Positions 17,225-25,011 of a stretch of DNA of 64,000 bases are shown one piece after another. The position numbers and the translations under genes are program-made. The stretch's first letter is position 1. The number at the start of each line of letters is the position of its first letter. The notes below the pieces were generated by a model, which saw nothing but the letters and a program-made list of their open reading frames with translations, was not told the DNA's origin and searched no databases. Location of the stretch: assembly GCA_963703175.1 (NCBI GenBank), contig OY969794.1, positions 186,001 to 250,000 of the forward strand, in the 5' to 3' direction. This DNA is from VRUE01 sp963703175. GTDB taxonomy: Bacteria; Actinomycetota; Thermoleophilia; Solirubrobacterales; 70-9.

Positions 17225-17896
17225 TCAGGCCAGGTAGAAGTAGAGCGCGTAGAGGAGGTCGACGGCCGGACTCGAGGTGTGCACCGTCACCTCCGGCGGT
17301 ACCTGCAACAGCTGCTCGGAGTAGTTGAAGATGATCTTCACCCCGGCCTCGACCAGGCGATCGGCAACTGCCTGCGCTGCGGCGGCTGGGACGGCCAGCA
17401 CCCCGACGACGATCTCCTGCTCGGAGACGACCGCCTCGAGCTCGCCGAAGTCGCGAATCTGAAGACTGCCGACCTGGGTGCCGACGACCTCTGGGTCGAT
17501 GTCGAACATCGCGACGACCTCGAAGCCGTGGTCGGCAAAGATGTCGGAGCTGGCGATCGCTTGGCCGAGATTGCCGGCGCCGAAGAGGGCGATGTTGTGC
17601 TGGCCGGAGGTGCGCAGGATCTTGCGGATCTCAGCCACCAGCGAGTCGACGTTGTAGCCGACGCCGCGCTTGCCGAACTTGCCAAAGCCGGAGAGGTCGC
17701 GGCGAATCTGGGTCGGATTGATGTGGGTGTAGTCGGAGAGTTCCTGCGAGGAGATCGTCTCCCGGCCCATCTTGCGCGCCTGGGTCAGCACCTGCAGGTA
17801 GCGAGATAGTCGCGCGGCAACACCAAGCGAAAGCCGCTCGCCATCGCCAATCAGCCCGCCTGGCACTCCGAGATCCTCCACTGCCTCCTCAATCAT
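17225..17896 (-). CDS. rex: Redox-sensing transcriptional repressor Rex
   Basis: The 223-residue protein has the Rex layout. An N-terminal winged helix (about 20-85) contains the recognition segment ISSQELSDYTHINPTQIRRDLS and the FGKFGKRGVGYN motif. A Rossmann domain with GAGNLGQAIA binds NADH/NAD+. Rex represses respiratory and fermentation genes until NADH rises. Its start overlaps the glutaredoxin stop by eight bases, so the two are translated together. Confidence 0.94.
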   Translation of the reverse strand: MIEEAVEDLGVPGGLIGDGERLSLGVAARLSRYLQVLTQARKMGRETISSQELSDYTHINPTQIRRDLSGFGKFGKRGVGYNVDSLVAEIRKILRTSGQHNIALFGAGNLGQAIASSDIFADHGFEVVAMFDIDPEVVGTQVGSLQIRDFGELEAVVSEQEIVVGVLAVPAAAAQAVADRLVEAGVKIIFNYSEQLLQVPPEVTVHTSSPAVDLLYALYFYLA

Positions 17897-18146
17897 CGGC
17901 CACCACAGTATCGAGCCGGGCGCGAACGGAGGTTTGGTCCAGAATTAACTCGGAGACGACCTCGCCGTTCAGCTCGAGCACCGGAATGCGCTCGAGCATT
18001 GCTCGCAAGAGGGCGTCATCGCTCTCAATGTCGACCTCGCGCAACTCGAAGCGGTAGCCCTCCCCGTGCAACGCGACGAGCTCCTCCAGCGCTTGCTCGC
18101 AGAGGTGGCAACCGGGCCGCGTGTAGAGGACGAGCTGCGCGCTCAT
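17889..18146 (-). CDS. Glutaredoxin-like protein
   Basis: The 85-residue product has the thioredoxin-fold start LVLYTRPGCHLCEQALEEL with a CHLC active site and the cis-Pro segment RIPVLELNGEVV. It should reduce disulfides or carry thiols in the cytosol. The start ATG at 18146 overlaps the tsaD stop as ATGA. A longer frame upstream would run inside tsaD. It is coupled to rex downstream, which supports a redox theme. Confidence 0.9.
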   Translation of the reverse strand: MSAQLVLYTRPGCHLCEQALEELVALHGEGYRFELREVDIESDDALLRAMLERIPVLELNGEVVSELILDQTSVRARLDTVVADD

Positions 18147-19153
18147 TGCACGGTAACGGGCGGGCGGGCGCTGGGAAAAGCATCGTAGGAGAGATAGTCC
18201 GGGTAGGGAAGCACTGGGGTGAAGCGAGCGGCGGAGGCGATCATCGCGGCGTTGTCGGTGCAGAGCTTCAGCGGCACCAGCTTGAGCCGCACGCCTTGCT
18301 CCTCGCAGAGCGTCGTTACTGCCTCGCGCAGGGGGCCGTTGGCGGCAACACCGCCGCCCAGCGCCACCGCACTCCAATCGCCGCGCTTTAGCGCCCGTTT
18401 CAGTTTCGAGGTCAGCTGCCCGACTGCCGCCGCCTGAAAGCCGGCGGCGAGATCGGCACGGCGCTCGGCGACGCCGTCGGAGCCGAGATCGCGGCAGAGG
18501 TAGACGAGCGCCGTCTTCAGACCGCTGAAGCTGAAATCGAGACCGGGGTCGCGCGCCATCGCCACGGGCAGCTCAAACGCCTCCGGATCGCCGTCCTCGG
18601 CCAGCCGCTGCAACGCCGGGCCGCCGGGAAAACCGAGCCCGAGCAGGCGGGCGACCTTGTCGAAGGCCTCGCCGGCGGCATCGTCGAGCGTTTGCCCGAG
18701 CACCTCGTGGCTGGCGTGGTCGCGCACCGCCGCCAGCATCGTGTGGCCACCGCTTGCCACCAGGCAGAGGAAGGGGGGCTCAAGTGGCTCCGGGGCAAGA
18801 AAGTTGGCGGCGACGTGGCCCTGCAAGTGGTCGACCGGGATCAGCGGCAGCCGCCGGGGTGCAGCGACCGCCTTGGCGGTACTCAGGCCGACCAACAGCG
18901 CCCCGATCAGACCGGGGCCGGCGGTGACCGCCACCGCCTCGATCCGGTCAAGCGTGACATCGGCCTCGGCGAGCGCCGCCTTAACCACCGGCACGGCCAG
19001 GTCAAGGTGATGACGCGAGGCGACCTCGGGCACGATCCCGCCGAACTTCGCGTGCGCCTCGTCCTGCGATGAGATCACGTTGGAGAGGATGTCCGCACCA
19101 TCGACGACGGCGGCGCAGGTGTCGTCGCAGGAGGTCTCGATCGCCAAAATCAC
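18143..19153 (-). CDS. tsaD: tRNA N6-threonylcarbamoyladenosine synthase catalytic subunit TsaD
   Basis: The 336-residue protein transfers the threonylcarbamoyl group to A37 of ANN-decoding tRNAs. Visible family marks are the N-terminal LAIETSCDDTCAAVV, the iron-binding HLQGH near residue 110 (usual HxxxH), the GGHTML motif and the C-terminal ALGGGVAANG. Length is normal. It lies in one cluster with tsaB, tsaE and rimI, as in many bacteria. It is separated from rimI by four bases and overlaps glutaredoxin. Confidence 0.96.
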   Translation of the reverse strand: MILAIETSCDDTCAAVVDGADILSNVISSQDEAHAKFGGIVPEVASRHHLDLAVPVVKAALAEADVTLDRIEAVAVTAGPGLIGALLVGLSTAKAVAAPRRLPLIPVDHLQGHVAANFLAPEPLEPPFLCLVASGGHTMLAAVRDHASHEVLGQTLDDAAGEAFDKVARLLGLGFPGGPALQRLAEDGDPEAFELPVAMARDPGLDFSFSGLKTALVYLCRDLGSDGVAERRADLAAGFQAAAVGQLTSKLKRALKRGDWSAVALGGGVAANGPLREAVTTLCEEQGVRLKLVPLKLCTDNAAMIASAARFTPVLPYPDYLSYDAFPSARPPVTVQ

Positions 19154-19157
19154 GGGC

Positions 19158-19643
19158 TCAGTCCAGCCACATGATCAGGGCGTCCTCGCCATTGTCCTGG
19201 TAGTAGCGAGGTCGCACACCGGCCGAGCGAAAGCCGAGCCGCTCGTACATCGCGATCGCGTCTTGGTTCGATACCCGCACCTCGAGCGTGAAAGGAAGTT
19301 CGTCACCAGCCTCGGCGATCAGCTGGGCGATCAGGCGGCTGGCGACCCCGCGCCGACGTCGCTCCGGCGCAACGGCGACGTTCATCACGTGCCAGACGCG
19401 GTCGTAGCGGGAGCAGACAAGGTAGCCGAGCAGCTCGTCGCCCTCGATCGCGGCGAGGCAGATCCCCGACGGCTTGGAGAGCTCGAGCACGAACATCGCC
19501 AGCGACCACGGTGCCGGAAAAGAGCGGCGCTCAATCGAGATCACCGCCGGCAGGTCGCTGTAGGCAAGCCGCCTAACCGGCGGATTTCCGCTCAGCTCAC
19601 TCGGCTGCTTGGAGAGAGTCTCGCTCACGCCACCGTTCCGCAT
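19158..19643 (-). CDS. rimI: Ribosomal-protein-alanine N-acetyltransferase RimI-like (GNAT)
   Basis: The 161-residue GNAT protein has the acetyl-CoA loop VAPERRRRGVASRL, the FPAPWSLAMF segment characteristic of RimI, and the C-terminal LEVRVSNQDAIAMYERLGF. RimI acetylates the N-terminus of ribosomal protein S18 and is often encoded beside tsaB and tsaD. With the ATG at 19643 it overlaps tsaB by 47 bases; a GTG at 19628 would shorten that. The core domain starts near residue 22. Confidence 0.88.
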   Translation of the reverse strand: MRNGGVSETLSKQPSELSGNPPVRRLAYSDLPAVISIERRSFPAPWSLAMFVLELSKPSGICLAAIEGDELLGYLVCSRYDRVWHVMNVAVAPERRRRGVASRLIAQLIAEAGDELPFTLEVRVSNQDAIAMYERLGFRSAGVRPRYYQDNGEDALIMWLD

Positions 19644-20304
19644 CAGGGGGCCTCAGGTAGATCGGGGCGACGGAGCCCGACTCATCCTCACCCGATCCGG
19701 CCGCCGCAAGTGCGCAGATGTGTCGCGCGGCGACGCGGTGAACGGGATCGGTGTCGTCAGGAATCTCGACAGCCCGACTCGTCAACTGCTGCCGAAATCG
19801 TATCGCGCCCGACCCCCCGCACAGTGCCGCTTCGGGTAGGGCAGGGATCCGCGTGGCCAACTCCTCTGGAGTTCCGAGCCAAGGTCCCCATAACTGTTTG
19901 CCTGCTGCTGAATAGACCGCCGCCGCAACCTCACCTCGGCGCGCGTCGAGAACCGCGAGGCAACGTCGCTCACCGGAGACCTCGCCGAGCCCGCGCCCCA
20001 GCGCGTCGAGCGTGCCCACCCCGCTCAGTGGCAGGCCGCGGCTCAGACCCAGTGCCTTCGCGGTGGCGATGCCGACCCGCAGGCCAGTGAAGGAGCCGGG
20101 GCCGACGCCGACCGCGACCCCGCCGACCGCTCCCCAGCCGCCGGCCGCATCGGCAGCGCGCTCGATCCCCTCCAACAACGCCGTGGTGTGCTGTGGGCCC
20201 CCCTTCTCGGAGAGGCCCACCAGTGCCTCGAAGAGCACCTCACCGTCACGCACCGCGGCGACGGCGGTATCGGCGGTTGCCGTGTCGAAACCGACCGTTA
20301 TCAG
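19597..20304 (-). CDS. tsaB: tRNA threonylcarbamoyladenosine biosynthesis protein TsaB
   Basis: TsaB is the scaffold partner of TsaD. The conserved phosphate-loop start, read here as LITVGFDTATADTAVAAV, is encoded only if translation begins upstream of the first GTG (20253). In that frame there is no ATG, GTG or TTG. The best candidate is CTG at 20304, seven bases after the preceding stop, giving 235 residues. The GVGPGSFTGLRVGIATAKAL motif is clear near residue 70. Starting at the GTG would delete the first strand of the ASKHA fold. The CTG start is an inference and is unusual. Confidence 0.85.
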   Translation of the reverse strand: MITVGFDTATADTAVAAVRDGEVLFEALVGLSEKGGPQHTTALLEGIERAADAAGGWGAVGGVAVGVGPGSFTGLRVGIATAKALGLSRGLPLSGVGTLDALGRGLGEVSGERRCLAVLDARRGEVAAAVYSAAGKQLWGPWLGTPEELATRIPALPEAALCGGSGAIRFRQQLTSRAVEIPDDTDPVHRVAARHICALAAAGSGEDESGSVAPIYLRPPDAERWRERDSLQAAE

Positions 20305-20311
20305 CGTTCCG

Positions 20312-20686
20312 CTACCCCGGAACCGTGAAGATGACGGAGCCGACTCGTTTGCCCTCTACGAACCAGCTCACCCGGTGTTTGCCGGGGATGTTGGTGGTGA
20401 TCTTGTTGACGTAGAGCGTGCCCTTTTCGGCTTTCTGTTTCGGCGCGCAGAGGTTTTTTTTGGTCGGAAATTTGACGCAGACCGTGTAGAAGACATCGCC
20501 CTTATTACTGCGGAAGAAGGCACCCTTTTTGCGCGCCTTCTGGCAAATGTGCGCCGGTTTCGCTTTTTGCGAGAGACCGCAGGCGACGTAGTGCTTATAT
20601 GCCGCGCTTTTCGCCGAAGCAGGAGAGGCACTGACCAATAGCGCAATCCCCAGCCCGATCGCCGTCAGCGTCTTCAATCCCTTCAT
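20312..20686 (-). CDS. Small secreted protein, Lys-rich, unknown function
   Basis: The 124-residue protein has a clear signal peptide (MKGLKTLTAIGLGIALLVSA, cleavage near SASPASA). The mature part is short and basic, with four Cys (ACGLSQ, HICQKA, YTVCVKF, LCAPKQ) that could form two disulfides, and a beta-rich end (GKHRVSWFVEGKRVGSVIF). I recognise no family. It sits between tsaE and tsaB, an odd place for an exported protein. AAA and GAA codons and T-rich stretches make it look different from its neighbours. Confidence 0.75.
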   Translation of the reverse strand: MKGLKTLTAIGLGIALLVSASPASAKSAAYKHYVACGLSQKAKPAHICQKARKKGAFFRSNKGDVFYTVCVKFPTKKNLCAPKQKAEKGTLYVNKITTNIPGKHRVSWFVEGKRVGSVIFTVPG

Positions 20687-20756
20687 CTAGCGCGTTCCTC
20701 CATTCGGTTTGCGTACGCGGCGATGCTACAGGGCAGCATCCCCCTTCGAAACACGC

Positions 20757-21200
20757 CTATTTGGGTGCCGATGCGCTGCCCCACTCGATTTGGCGTCGAT
20801 CACCACCGCGGTGGACGAGTCGCGCCTCCAGAACCCGTCGATCGCCCAATTGCGGCTCGGCGACGGCGGGCCACTCAACGAAGGCAACCGAGGCAGGGTC
20901 GAGGTAGTCATCGAGCAGCGCGGGGTCCTCGTCCTCGAGCCCTCCGAGCCGGTAGAGATCGAGGTGGGAAATCGGCAACCGGCCGCTGTAGCGCTGGCCG
21001 ATCGTGAAGGTGGGCGAGGTGACCGGGCCCTCGACGCCGAGGGCCCGACAGGCACCGCGGATCAACGTCGTCTTGCCGGCACCCAGCTCGCCGCTGACGA
21101 CGACGACGTCACCGGCACCGAGGCGCCTGGCGATCCGGGCTCCGACCGCTTCAGTCTCCTCGGCAGAGCCGCTCTCGACTGCCTCCATCGCCTCGCTCAA
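20757..21200 (-). CDS. tsaE: tRNA threonylcarbamoyladenosine biosynthesis ATPase TsaE
   Basis: The 147-residue protein has the P-loop SGELGAGKTTLIRG near residue 40, the TSPTFTIGQRY switch-like segment and the HLDLYRL motif typical of TsaE, the ATPase of the t6A complex. The FVEWPA box is also present. Its start overlaps the stop of the uracil-DNA glycosylase gene as ATGA. The C-terminal 25 residues are polar and variable. Confidence 0.93.
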   Translation of the reverse strand: MSEAMEAVESGSAEETEAVGARIARRLGAGDVVVVSGELGAGKTTLIRGACRALGVEGPVTSPTFTIGQRYSGRLPISHLDLYRLGGLEDEDPALLDDYLDPASVAFVEWPAVAEPQLGDRRVLEARLVHRGGDRRQIEWGSASAPK

Positions 21201-21874
21201 CCGAACATGTCGAGCTGATCGGCGGGGTCTTGGGGCGGATTGGCCGGCGACTCCTCGGCGACCTCCTCCTCCAGCTCCTCAGCAGCCACGGGCGGCGGGC
21301 CCTGGAGCAACTGCGGCAGCAGCTCCAGATCTGCCCGCAGGATCTCCTTGACCGCCGGCGTGCGCAATGCGGCAGCCGGATGAAAGAGCGGCAAGAGGAA
21401 GACCGTACGGCCGCCCAGCTCATGTACCTGCGGCGTCCCGCGCACCCTGGTGATTCCCGTCGGGTTGCCGCTCAACAGCTTGGTCGCGAAATTCCCCAAG
21501 GTACAAACGACGCGCGGCTCGATCAGGCGCACCTGCTCGAACAGATAGGGCCGACAGGCCTCGATCTCCAAGGGCTGCGGGTCGCGATTGCCTGGCGGCC
21601 GGCTCTTCAGCACGTTGGCGATGAAGACGTCGTCCCTGGAGAGGCCGATCCCTTCCAGCAGCTGGTTGAGCAGCTGCCCGGCGCGCCCGACGAAGGGCAG
21701 CCCCTGGCGATCCTCTTCGGCCCCGGGGGCCTCGCCGACAAACATCACCTCGGCGTCGGCGTCACCAGCGCCGAACACGGACTTAGTTCGCGTCTCGTGC
21801 AGGGGGCACTTGGCGCAGACCTGCACCTCCTTGTAGAGGTCAACCAGCTCAGCCCGCCGCTCCTCGGCCGTCAT
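21197..21874 (-). CDS. Uracil-DNA glycosylase, family 4 (Fe-S)
   Basis: The 225-residue protein has the family-4 marks: cluster ligands CAKCPL and later CRPY and VCTLG, active-site motif A GEAPGAEEDRQGLPFVGRAG, the ANVLKSRPPGNRDP stretch and motif B LFHPAAALR. It removes uracil from DNA. A C-terminal acidic tail ends in DQLDMFG, which resembles a sliding-clamp-binding peptide (QxxMF), an inference. The start is ATG 21874 or 21883. Upstream codons lie in a fold-back element and are not likely coding. Confidence 0.92.
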   Translation of the reverse strand: MTAEERRAELVDLYKEVQVCAKCPLHETRTKSVFGAGDADAEVMFVGEAPGAEEDRQGLPFVGRAGQLLNQLLEGIGLSRDDVFIANVLKSRPPGNRDPQPLEIEACRPYLFEQVRLIEPRVVCTLGNFATKLLSGNPTGITRVRGTPQVHELGGRTVFLLPLFHPAAALRTPAVKEILRADLELLPQLLQGPPPVAAEELEEEVAEESPANPPQDPADQLDMFG

Positions 21875-21896
21875 GGATCGCATGCTAGCCGTGCTC

Positions 21897-22010
21897 GGGC
21901 CTGTCACGGTAGGGGTGAAACGTCTTGTACTTTTTCCGCTATAAGGCCCGCGGACAGCCGCCAAGCTGTCTTCGGAAAAAGTTAAGTGGAACCCCTACCG
22001 TGACAGGCCC
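21897..22010 (-). repeat. Fold-back element family 1, copy 2
   Basis: The 114-nt structure abuts the panB stop codon and lies 13 bases from the nearest glycosylase start. Outer arms 21897-21916 and 21991-22010 are perfect 20-nt inverted repeats, unrelated in sequence to those of copy 1. On the minus strand the internal strands are TCCACTTA and ACAAGACGTTTC. The inner stem ACTTTTTCCG / CGGAAAAAGT (21929-21938, 21973-21982) closes a 34-nt loop. The total length equals copy 1. Confidence 0.82.
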
Positions 22011-22913
22011 TCACGGCAACGGCTCCCAAGCCCATGACGCCCGCGACGCCAACCCCTCCTTTTGCTCGAGGTAGCGATGGAACTCCTGCAGCTCTGCCGG
22101 CTCGATCCCGTAGACGTGGTCGGCCTCGGGAAAACGGTGCGTGCGCACCTCTTCGGCATAGCGGCTGACGCCATCGACCATAGCCGCGTGGACCTCGGCG
22201 TAGCGCTTGACAAATTTGGCCGTGCGCCCGGTCGTGATCCCGAGCAGGTCGTGGTAGACGAGCACTTGGCCGGCGGTCGCTGGGCCAGCACCGATGCCAA
22301 TCGCAGGAATGTCGAGTTTGGCGACGATCGCCTCGGTGATTGCTGCCGGAACAGCCTCGAAGACGATCGCAAAGCAGCCGACCGACTGCAGGGCGAGCGC
22401 GTCCTCCAGCAATTGGATCGCACCCTGCGCGGTCTTCCCCTGGGTCTTGTAGCCACCCAAAGCGGTGGCGGTCTGTGGCGTCAAGCCGACGTGACCCATC
22501 ACCGGAATACCGGCGAGCACGATCGCCCGCGCCCGCTCGACCGAAGTCCCGCCCGCCTCCAGCTTGACCACCTGACAGCCGGTCTCCTTGACCAAGCGTT
22601 GGGCGCTCTGCACGGCGAGCTCGTTGCTGGACTCGTAGCTGCCCATCGGCATGTCCCCGACCATCAACGCCGTCTTCACACCGCGGCGGACGGCCTTGCC
22701 GAGCATGACCATCTCGTCCATCGAGACCTGCTCGGTGCCGGGGTAGCCGAGCACGACCATCGCCGCCGTATCGCCGACCAGGACGAGGTCGACGCCGGCC
22801 TCCTCGGCGACCTTCGCCGAGGGATAGTCGTAGGCGGTGACCATCACGATCGGTTCGCCGGCTTGCTGCATCTCAGCCAGGCGCGGTAGGGAGACGGGCT
22901 TTCTATCGCTCAT
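22011..22913 (-). CDS. panB: 3-methyl-2-oxobutanoate hydroxymethyltransferase
   Basis: The 300-residue TIM-barrel enzyme makes ketopantoate in the pantothenate/CoA pathway. It shows MVTAYDYPSAKVAEEAGVD and the Mg ligand LVGDTAAMV at the N-terminus, then GDMPMGSYE, VKLEAGG, GHVGLTPQ and the C-terminal GIGAGPATAGQVLVYHDLLG. Length is near the usual 265-300. It is third in a panC-panD-panB operon and is coupled to panD through the 72-nt mini-ORF element. Confidence 0.96.
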   Translation of the reverse strand: MSDRKPVSLPRLAEMQQAGEPIVMVTAYDYPSAKVAEEAGVDLVLVGDTAAMVVLGYPGTEQVSMDEMVMLGKAVRRGVKTALMVGDMPMGSYESSNELAVQSAQRLVKETGCQVVKLEAGGTSVERARAIVLAGIPVMGHVGLTPQTATALGGYKTQGKTAQGAIQLLEDALALQSVGCFAIVFEAVPAAITEAIVAKLDIPAIGIGAGPATAGQVLVYHDLLGITTGRTAKFVKRYAEVHAAMVDGVSRYAEEVRTHRFPEADHVYGIEPAELQEFHRYLEQKEGLASRASWAWEPLP

Positions 22914-22981
22914 GACAAAACCTCGCGCTTCGCTCCCTCACGAAGAATCAGATATGAACGTTCGGTCGCTACCGCGCTCAT
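22910..22981 (-). repeat. 72-nt ATGA-bounded mini-ORF element, copy B
   Basis: The element begins in an ATGA shared with the panD stop and ends in an ATGA shared with the panB start. It encodes 23 codons (MSAVATERSYLILREGAK...). Copy A at 604-675 has the same length and boundaries and about 80 percent identity. A CTTCG / CGAAG hairpin lies in the middle. In copy A the homologous reading is shifted by one base after the tenth nucleotide, which argues for a nucleic-acid role or decay of the peptide there. Confidence 0.62.
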
Positions 22982-23373
22982 TGGATGACCTCCTGTGAGA
23001 GCAGCACCTCCGGGTGGCTGTCAACGGCAACCGCTCGGTTGGCGTCGTCGACGTGGACGACAATTGGCGAGTAGGTCTCCAGATCGCTCTCATCGTAGGC
23101 GCCAAAGGAAGCGACGATGATCTTGTGGCCGGGTTGGGTCAGGTGGGCGGCGGCGCCGTTTACCTGCATCGTTCCCGAGCCCGGTTCGCCGTCGATCACG
23201 TAGGTAACAAAGCGGGCGCCGTTGTCGATGTCCCAGACATGAACCTGCTCGTTGGTGATCAGGTCAGCGCTTGCCATCAACTCGGTGTCGACGGTGATGC
23301 TGCCGATGTAATCGACATCACAGTCGGTCACAGTCGCGCGGTGGATCTTGGACTTGAGCATCTGCCTCTGCAT
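22978..23373 (-). CDS. panD: Aspartate 1-decarboxylase proenzyme
   Basis: The 131-residue protein makes beta-alanine for pantothenate. The self-cleavage Gly-Ser is seen in DVDYIGSITVD near residues 24-25, where Ser becomes the pyruvoyl group. Other family marks are KIHRATVT at the start, the WDIDNGARF strand and the NGAAAHL turn. Translation may begin at Met1 or Met5 (MLKSKIH). It lies between panC and panB. Confidence 0.95.
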   Translation of the reverse strand: MQRQMLKSKIHRATVTDCDVDYIGSITVDTELMASADLITNEQVHVWDIDNGARFVTYVIDGEPGSGTMQVNGAAAHLTQPGHKIIVASFGAYDESDLETYSPIVVHVDDANRAVAVDSHPEVLLSQEVIQ

Positions 23374-23398
23374 TGAGTCTCCCCTTGGGTTCAGGCCT

Positions 23399-24289
23399 TC
23401 ATGGCCGGATCAAGACGTTGTCGATGAGTCGCGCCCCGCCCACCCGGGCGGCGAGCGCGACCAGGACCGGGCGGCCACTCAGCTCCGCTACCGACTCCAA
23501 GTTCTCGGGGTCGCGAGCCTCCAGGTACTCCGGCTCGATCCCCGCTGCCTCCAACTCCAGGCGCCCGGCCGCGATCGCCGCAGCGAGCGAATCTTCTCCG
23601 GCAACCCGCTCCACCGTCCGCAGCGCCCGCGATAGCGCCGTTGCGCGCTCTCGGTCAGCCTCGCTCAGGTAGGCGTTGCGCGAGCTCATCGCTAGACCGT
23701 CGGCCTCGCGCACGATCGGCAGCGCCTCAATCCGGACCGGGATGTCGAGGTCGCCGACCATGCGGCGGATGACAGCCACCTGCTGGGCGTCCTTCTGGCC
23801 AAAGTAGGCGACGTCGGGCTGGACGGTGTTGAAGAGCTTGGCGACGACGGTGGTCACGCCGCAGAAGTGCTCGGCGCCGCGCCGGGTCGGATCGCCGCAG
23901 AGAACCTCGGTCAGGCCGCCAACCTCGACCCTCGTTGAGAAGCCCTCGGGGTAGACCTCCTCGACCGGCGGCGCGTAGATTAGGTCGACGCCGGCCTCGG
24001 CGGCCAGCTCGGCGTCGCGCTCCTCGTCACGCGGATAGCGATCGAGGTCCTCGCCGGGTCCGAACTGGGTCGGGTTGACAAAGAGGCTCATGACGACGAC
24101 GTCGCACTCCGCCCGCGCCGCCCGCAGCAGCGAGAGATGGCCCTCGTGCAGGTAGCCCATCGTCGGCACCAGACCGATCGAACGACCGGCGCGGCGCGCA
24201 GCAGCCAGCGCGGCGCGCAGCTCGTCCCGGGCACGGACAAACTTCACGCCTGAACGTGCATGCAACGGCTCAGTCATTACGAGGTTCAT
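23399..24289 (-). CDS. panC: Pantoate-beta-alanine ligase
   Basis: The 296-residue enzyme joins pantoate and beta-alanine using ATP. It has the nucleotidyltransferase-fold motifs LVPTMGYLHEGHLSLL (HIGH-like), VVMSLFVNPTQFGPGEDL, the YFGQKDAQQV stretch and the KMSKS-like AMSSRNAYLS. It is first gene of the pan operon. The Met at 24289 precedes a second Met four codons later; the family core starts further on, so either start is possible. Confidence 0.95.
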   Translation of the reverse strand: MNLVMTEPLHARSGVKFVRARDELRAALAAARRAGRSIGLVPTMGYLHEGHLSLLRAARAECDVVVMSLFVNPTQFGPGEDLDRYPRDEERDAELAAEAGVDLIYAPPVEEVYPEGFSTRVEVGGLTEVLCGDPTRRGAEHFCGVTTVVAKLFNTVQPDVAYFGQKDAQQVAVIRRMVGDLDIPVRIEALPIVREADGLAMSSRNAYLSEADRERATALSRALRTVERVAGEDSLAAAIAAGRLELEAAGIEPEYLEARDPENLESVAELSGRPVLVALAARVGGARLIDNVLIRP

Positions 24290-24337
24290 AAGAGGTCCAT
24301 GCCCTAGGGGTCACGGCCGAGATCCGATTATAGGCAC

Positions 24338-24922
24338 CTAACGGCGGAACTCAATGGGCTTGATCACACGGGCCGGAGCGCCCGCGGCAATCGAGCCGGC
24401 CGGCAGATCCTTAGTGACGACGGAGTTGGCGCCGATCACGCAGCGCTCGCCGATCGTTACTCCGCTGGTCACCGCGCAGTTGACGCCGAACCAGCAGTTG
24501 GCGCCAATCTTGACCGGGCCATTGCTGGTGAAGCCCTGCCAGGTGATCGGCATCTCCGGGTCGTCGAAGCGGTGCTCGCCATCGCCGATGAAGCAGCCGT
24601 TGGCGAACATCGTGTGGTCGCCGATCTCGATCCGCTCGTAGGCGGCGAGCATCGTGTTGCGGTTGAGGAAGCACCCGGCGCCGATCTCGATCCGAGCCTC
24701 GGGCGCCAAGGTCAACCAGCATCCCGGCTCGAGCAGCGTACCCTCGCCGATCCGCAGGCGGCCCTCGTCGAGCGCCTCGAGTAGCTCGCCCTCAACCGGC
24801 CGGCGGATAAAGAAGCCACCGCGGGCAGCATGCCGGGCCAATCGCCAGCGCCGCCAGGGGCGACGGTTGCGCTCGTACCAGCGCCGCTTCTCCCACCAGA
24901 GCTTCCAGCCCGACTCACTCAT
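24338..24922 (-). CDS. Left-handed beta-helix acyltransferase (hexapeptide family)
   Basis: The 194-residue protein has about 60 basic N-terminal residues and then hexapeptide repeats (IGEGTLLEPG, RIEIGAGCFLN, RIEIGDHTMFANGC, PVKIGANCWFG, GVTIGERCVIGANS), with the C-terminal VVTKDLPAGSIAAGAPARVIK found in maltose/galactoside acetyltransferases and capsule acyltransferases. It probably acetylates a sugar or glycan. It diverges from a ROK kinase gene and shares with it a 90-bp palindromic spacer. Confidence 0.87.
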   Translation of the reverse strand: MSESGWKLWWEKRRWYERNRRPWRRWRLARHAARGGFFIRRPVEGELLEALDEGRLRIGEGTLLEPGCWLTLAPEARIEIGAGCFLNRNTMLAAYERIEIGDHTMFANGCFIGDGEHRFDDPEMPITWQGFTSNGPVKIGANCWFGVNCAVTSGVTIGERCVIGANSVVTKDLPAGSIAAGAPARVIKPIEFRR

Positions 24923-24944
24923 CGCCGCTCACCCTACGAAACCA

Positions 24945-24997
24945 CCGCCGATGGGCTGATTTCCCACCATATGGGTGGGTTATCGGCCCATCGGCGG
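24945..24997. promoter_or_regulatory. 53-bp inverted repeat between divergent genes
   Basis: Outer arms CCGCCGATGGGC / GCCCATCGGCGG (24945-24956, 24986-24997) surround GAT/ATC and a central CCCACC-ATAT-GGGTGGG. It fills most of the spacer between the divergent acyltransferase and ROK genes, so a shared operator or a cruciform-forming control site is plausible. It ends 14 bases before the kinase GTG. Confidence 0.5.
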
Positions 24998-25011
24998 AAT
25001 AGACTTGCTGC

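Noticed and set aside
17889..18377. Longer glutaredoxin frame beginning at 18377
   Set aside because: The extra 77 residues lie within tsaD in another frame and are basic low-complexity. ATG 18146 has an ATGA overlap.
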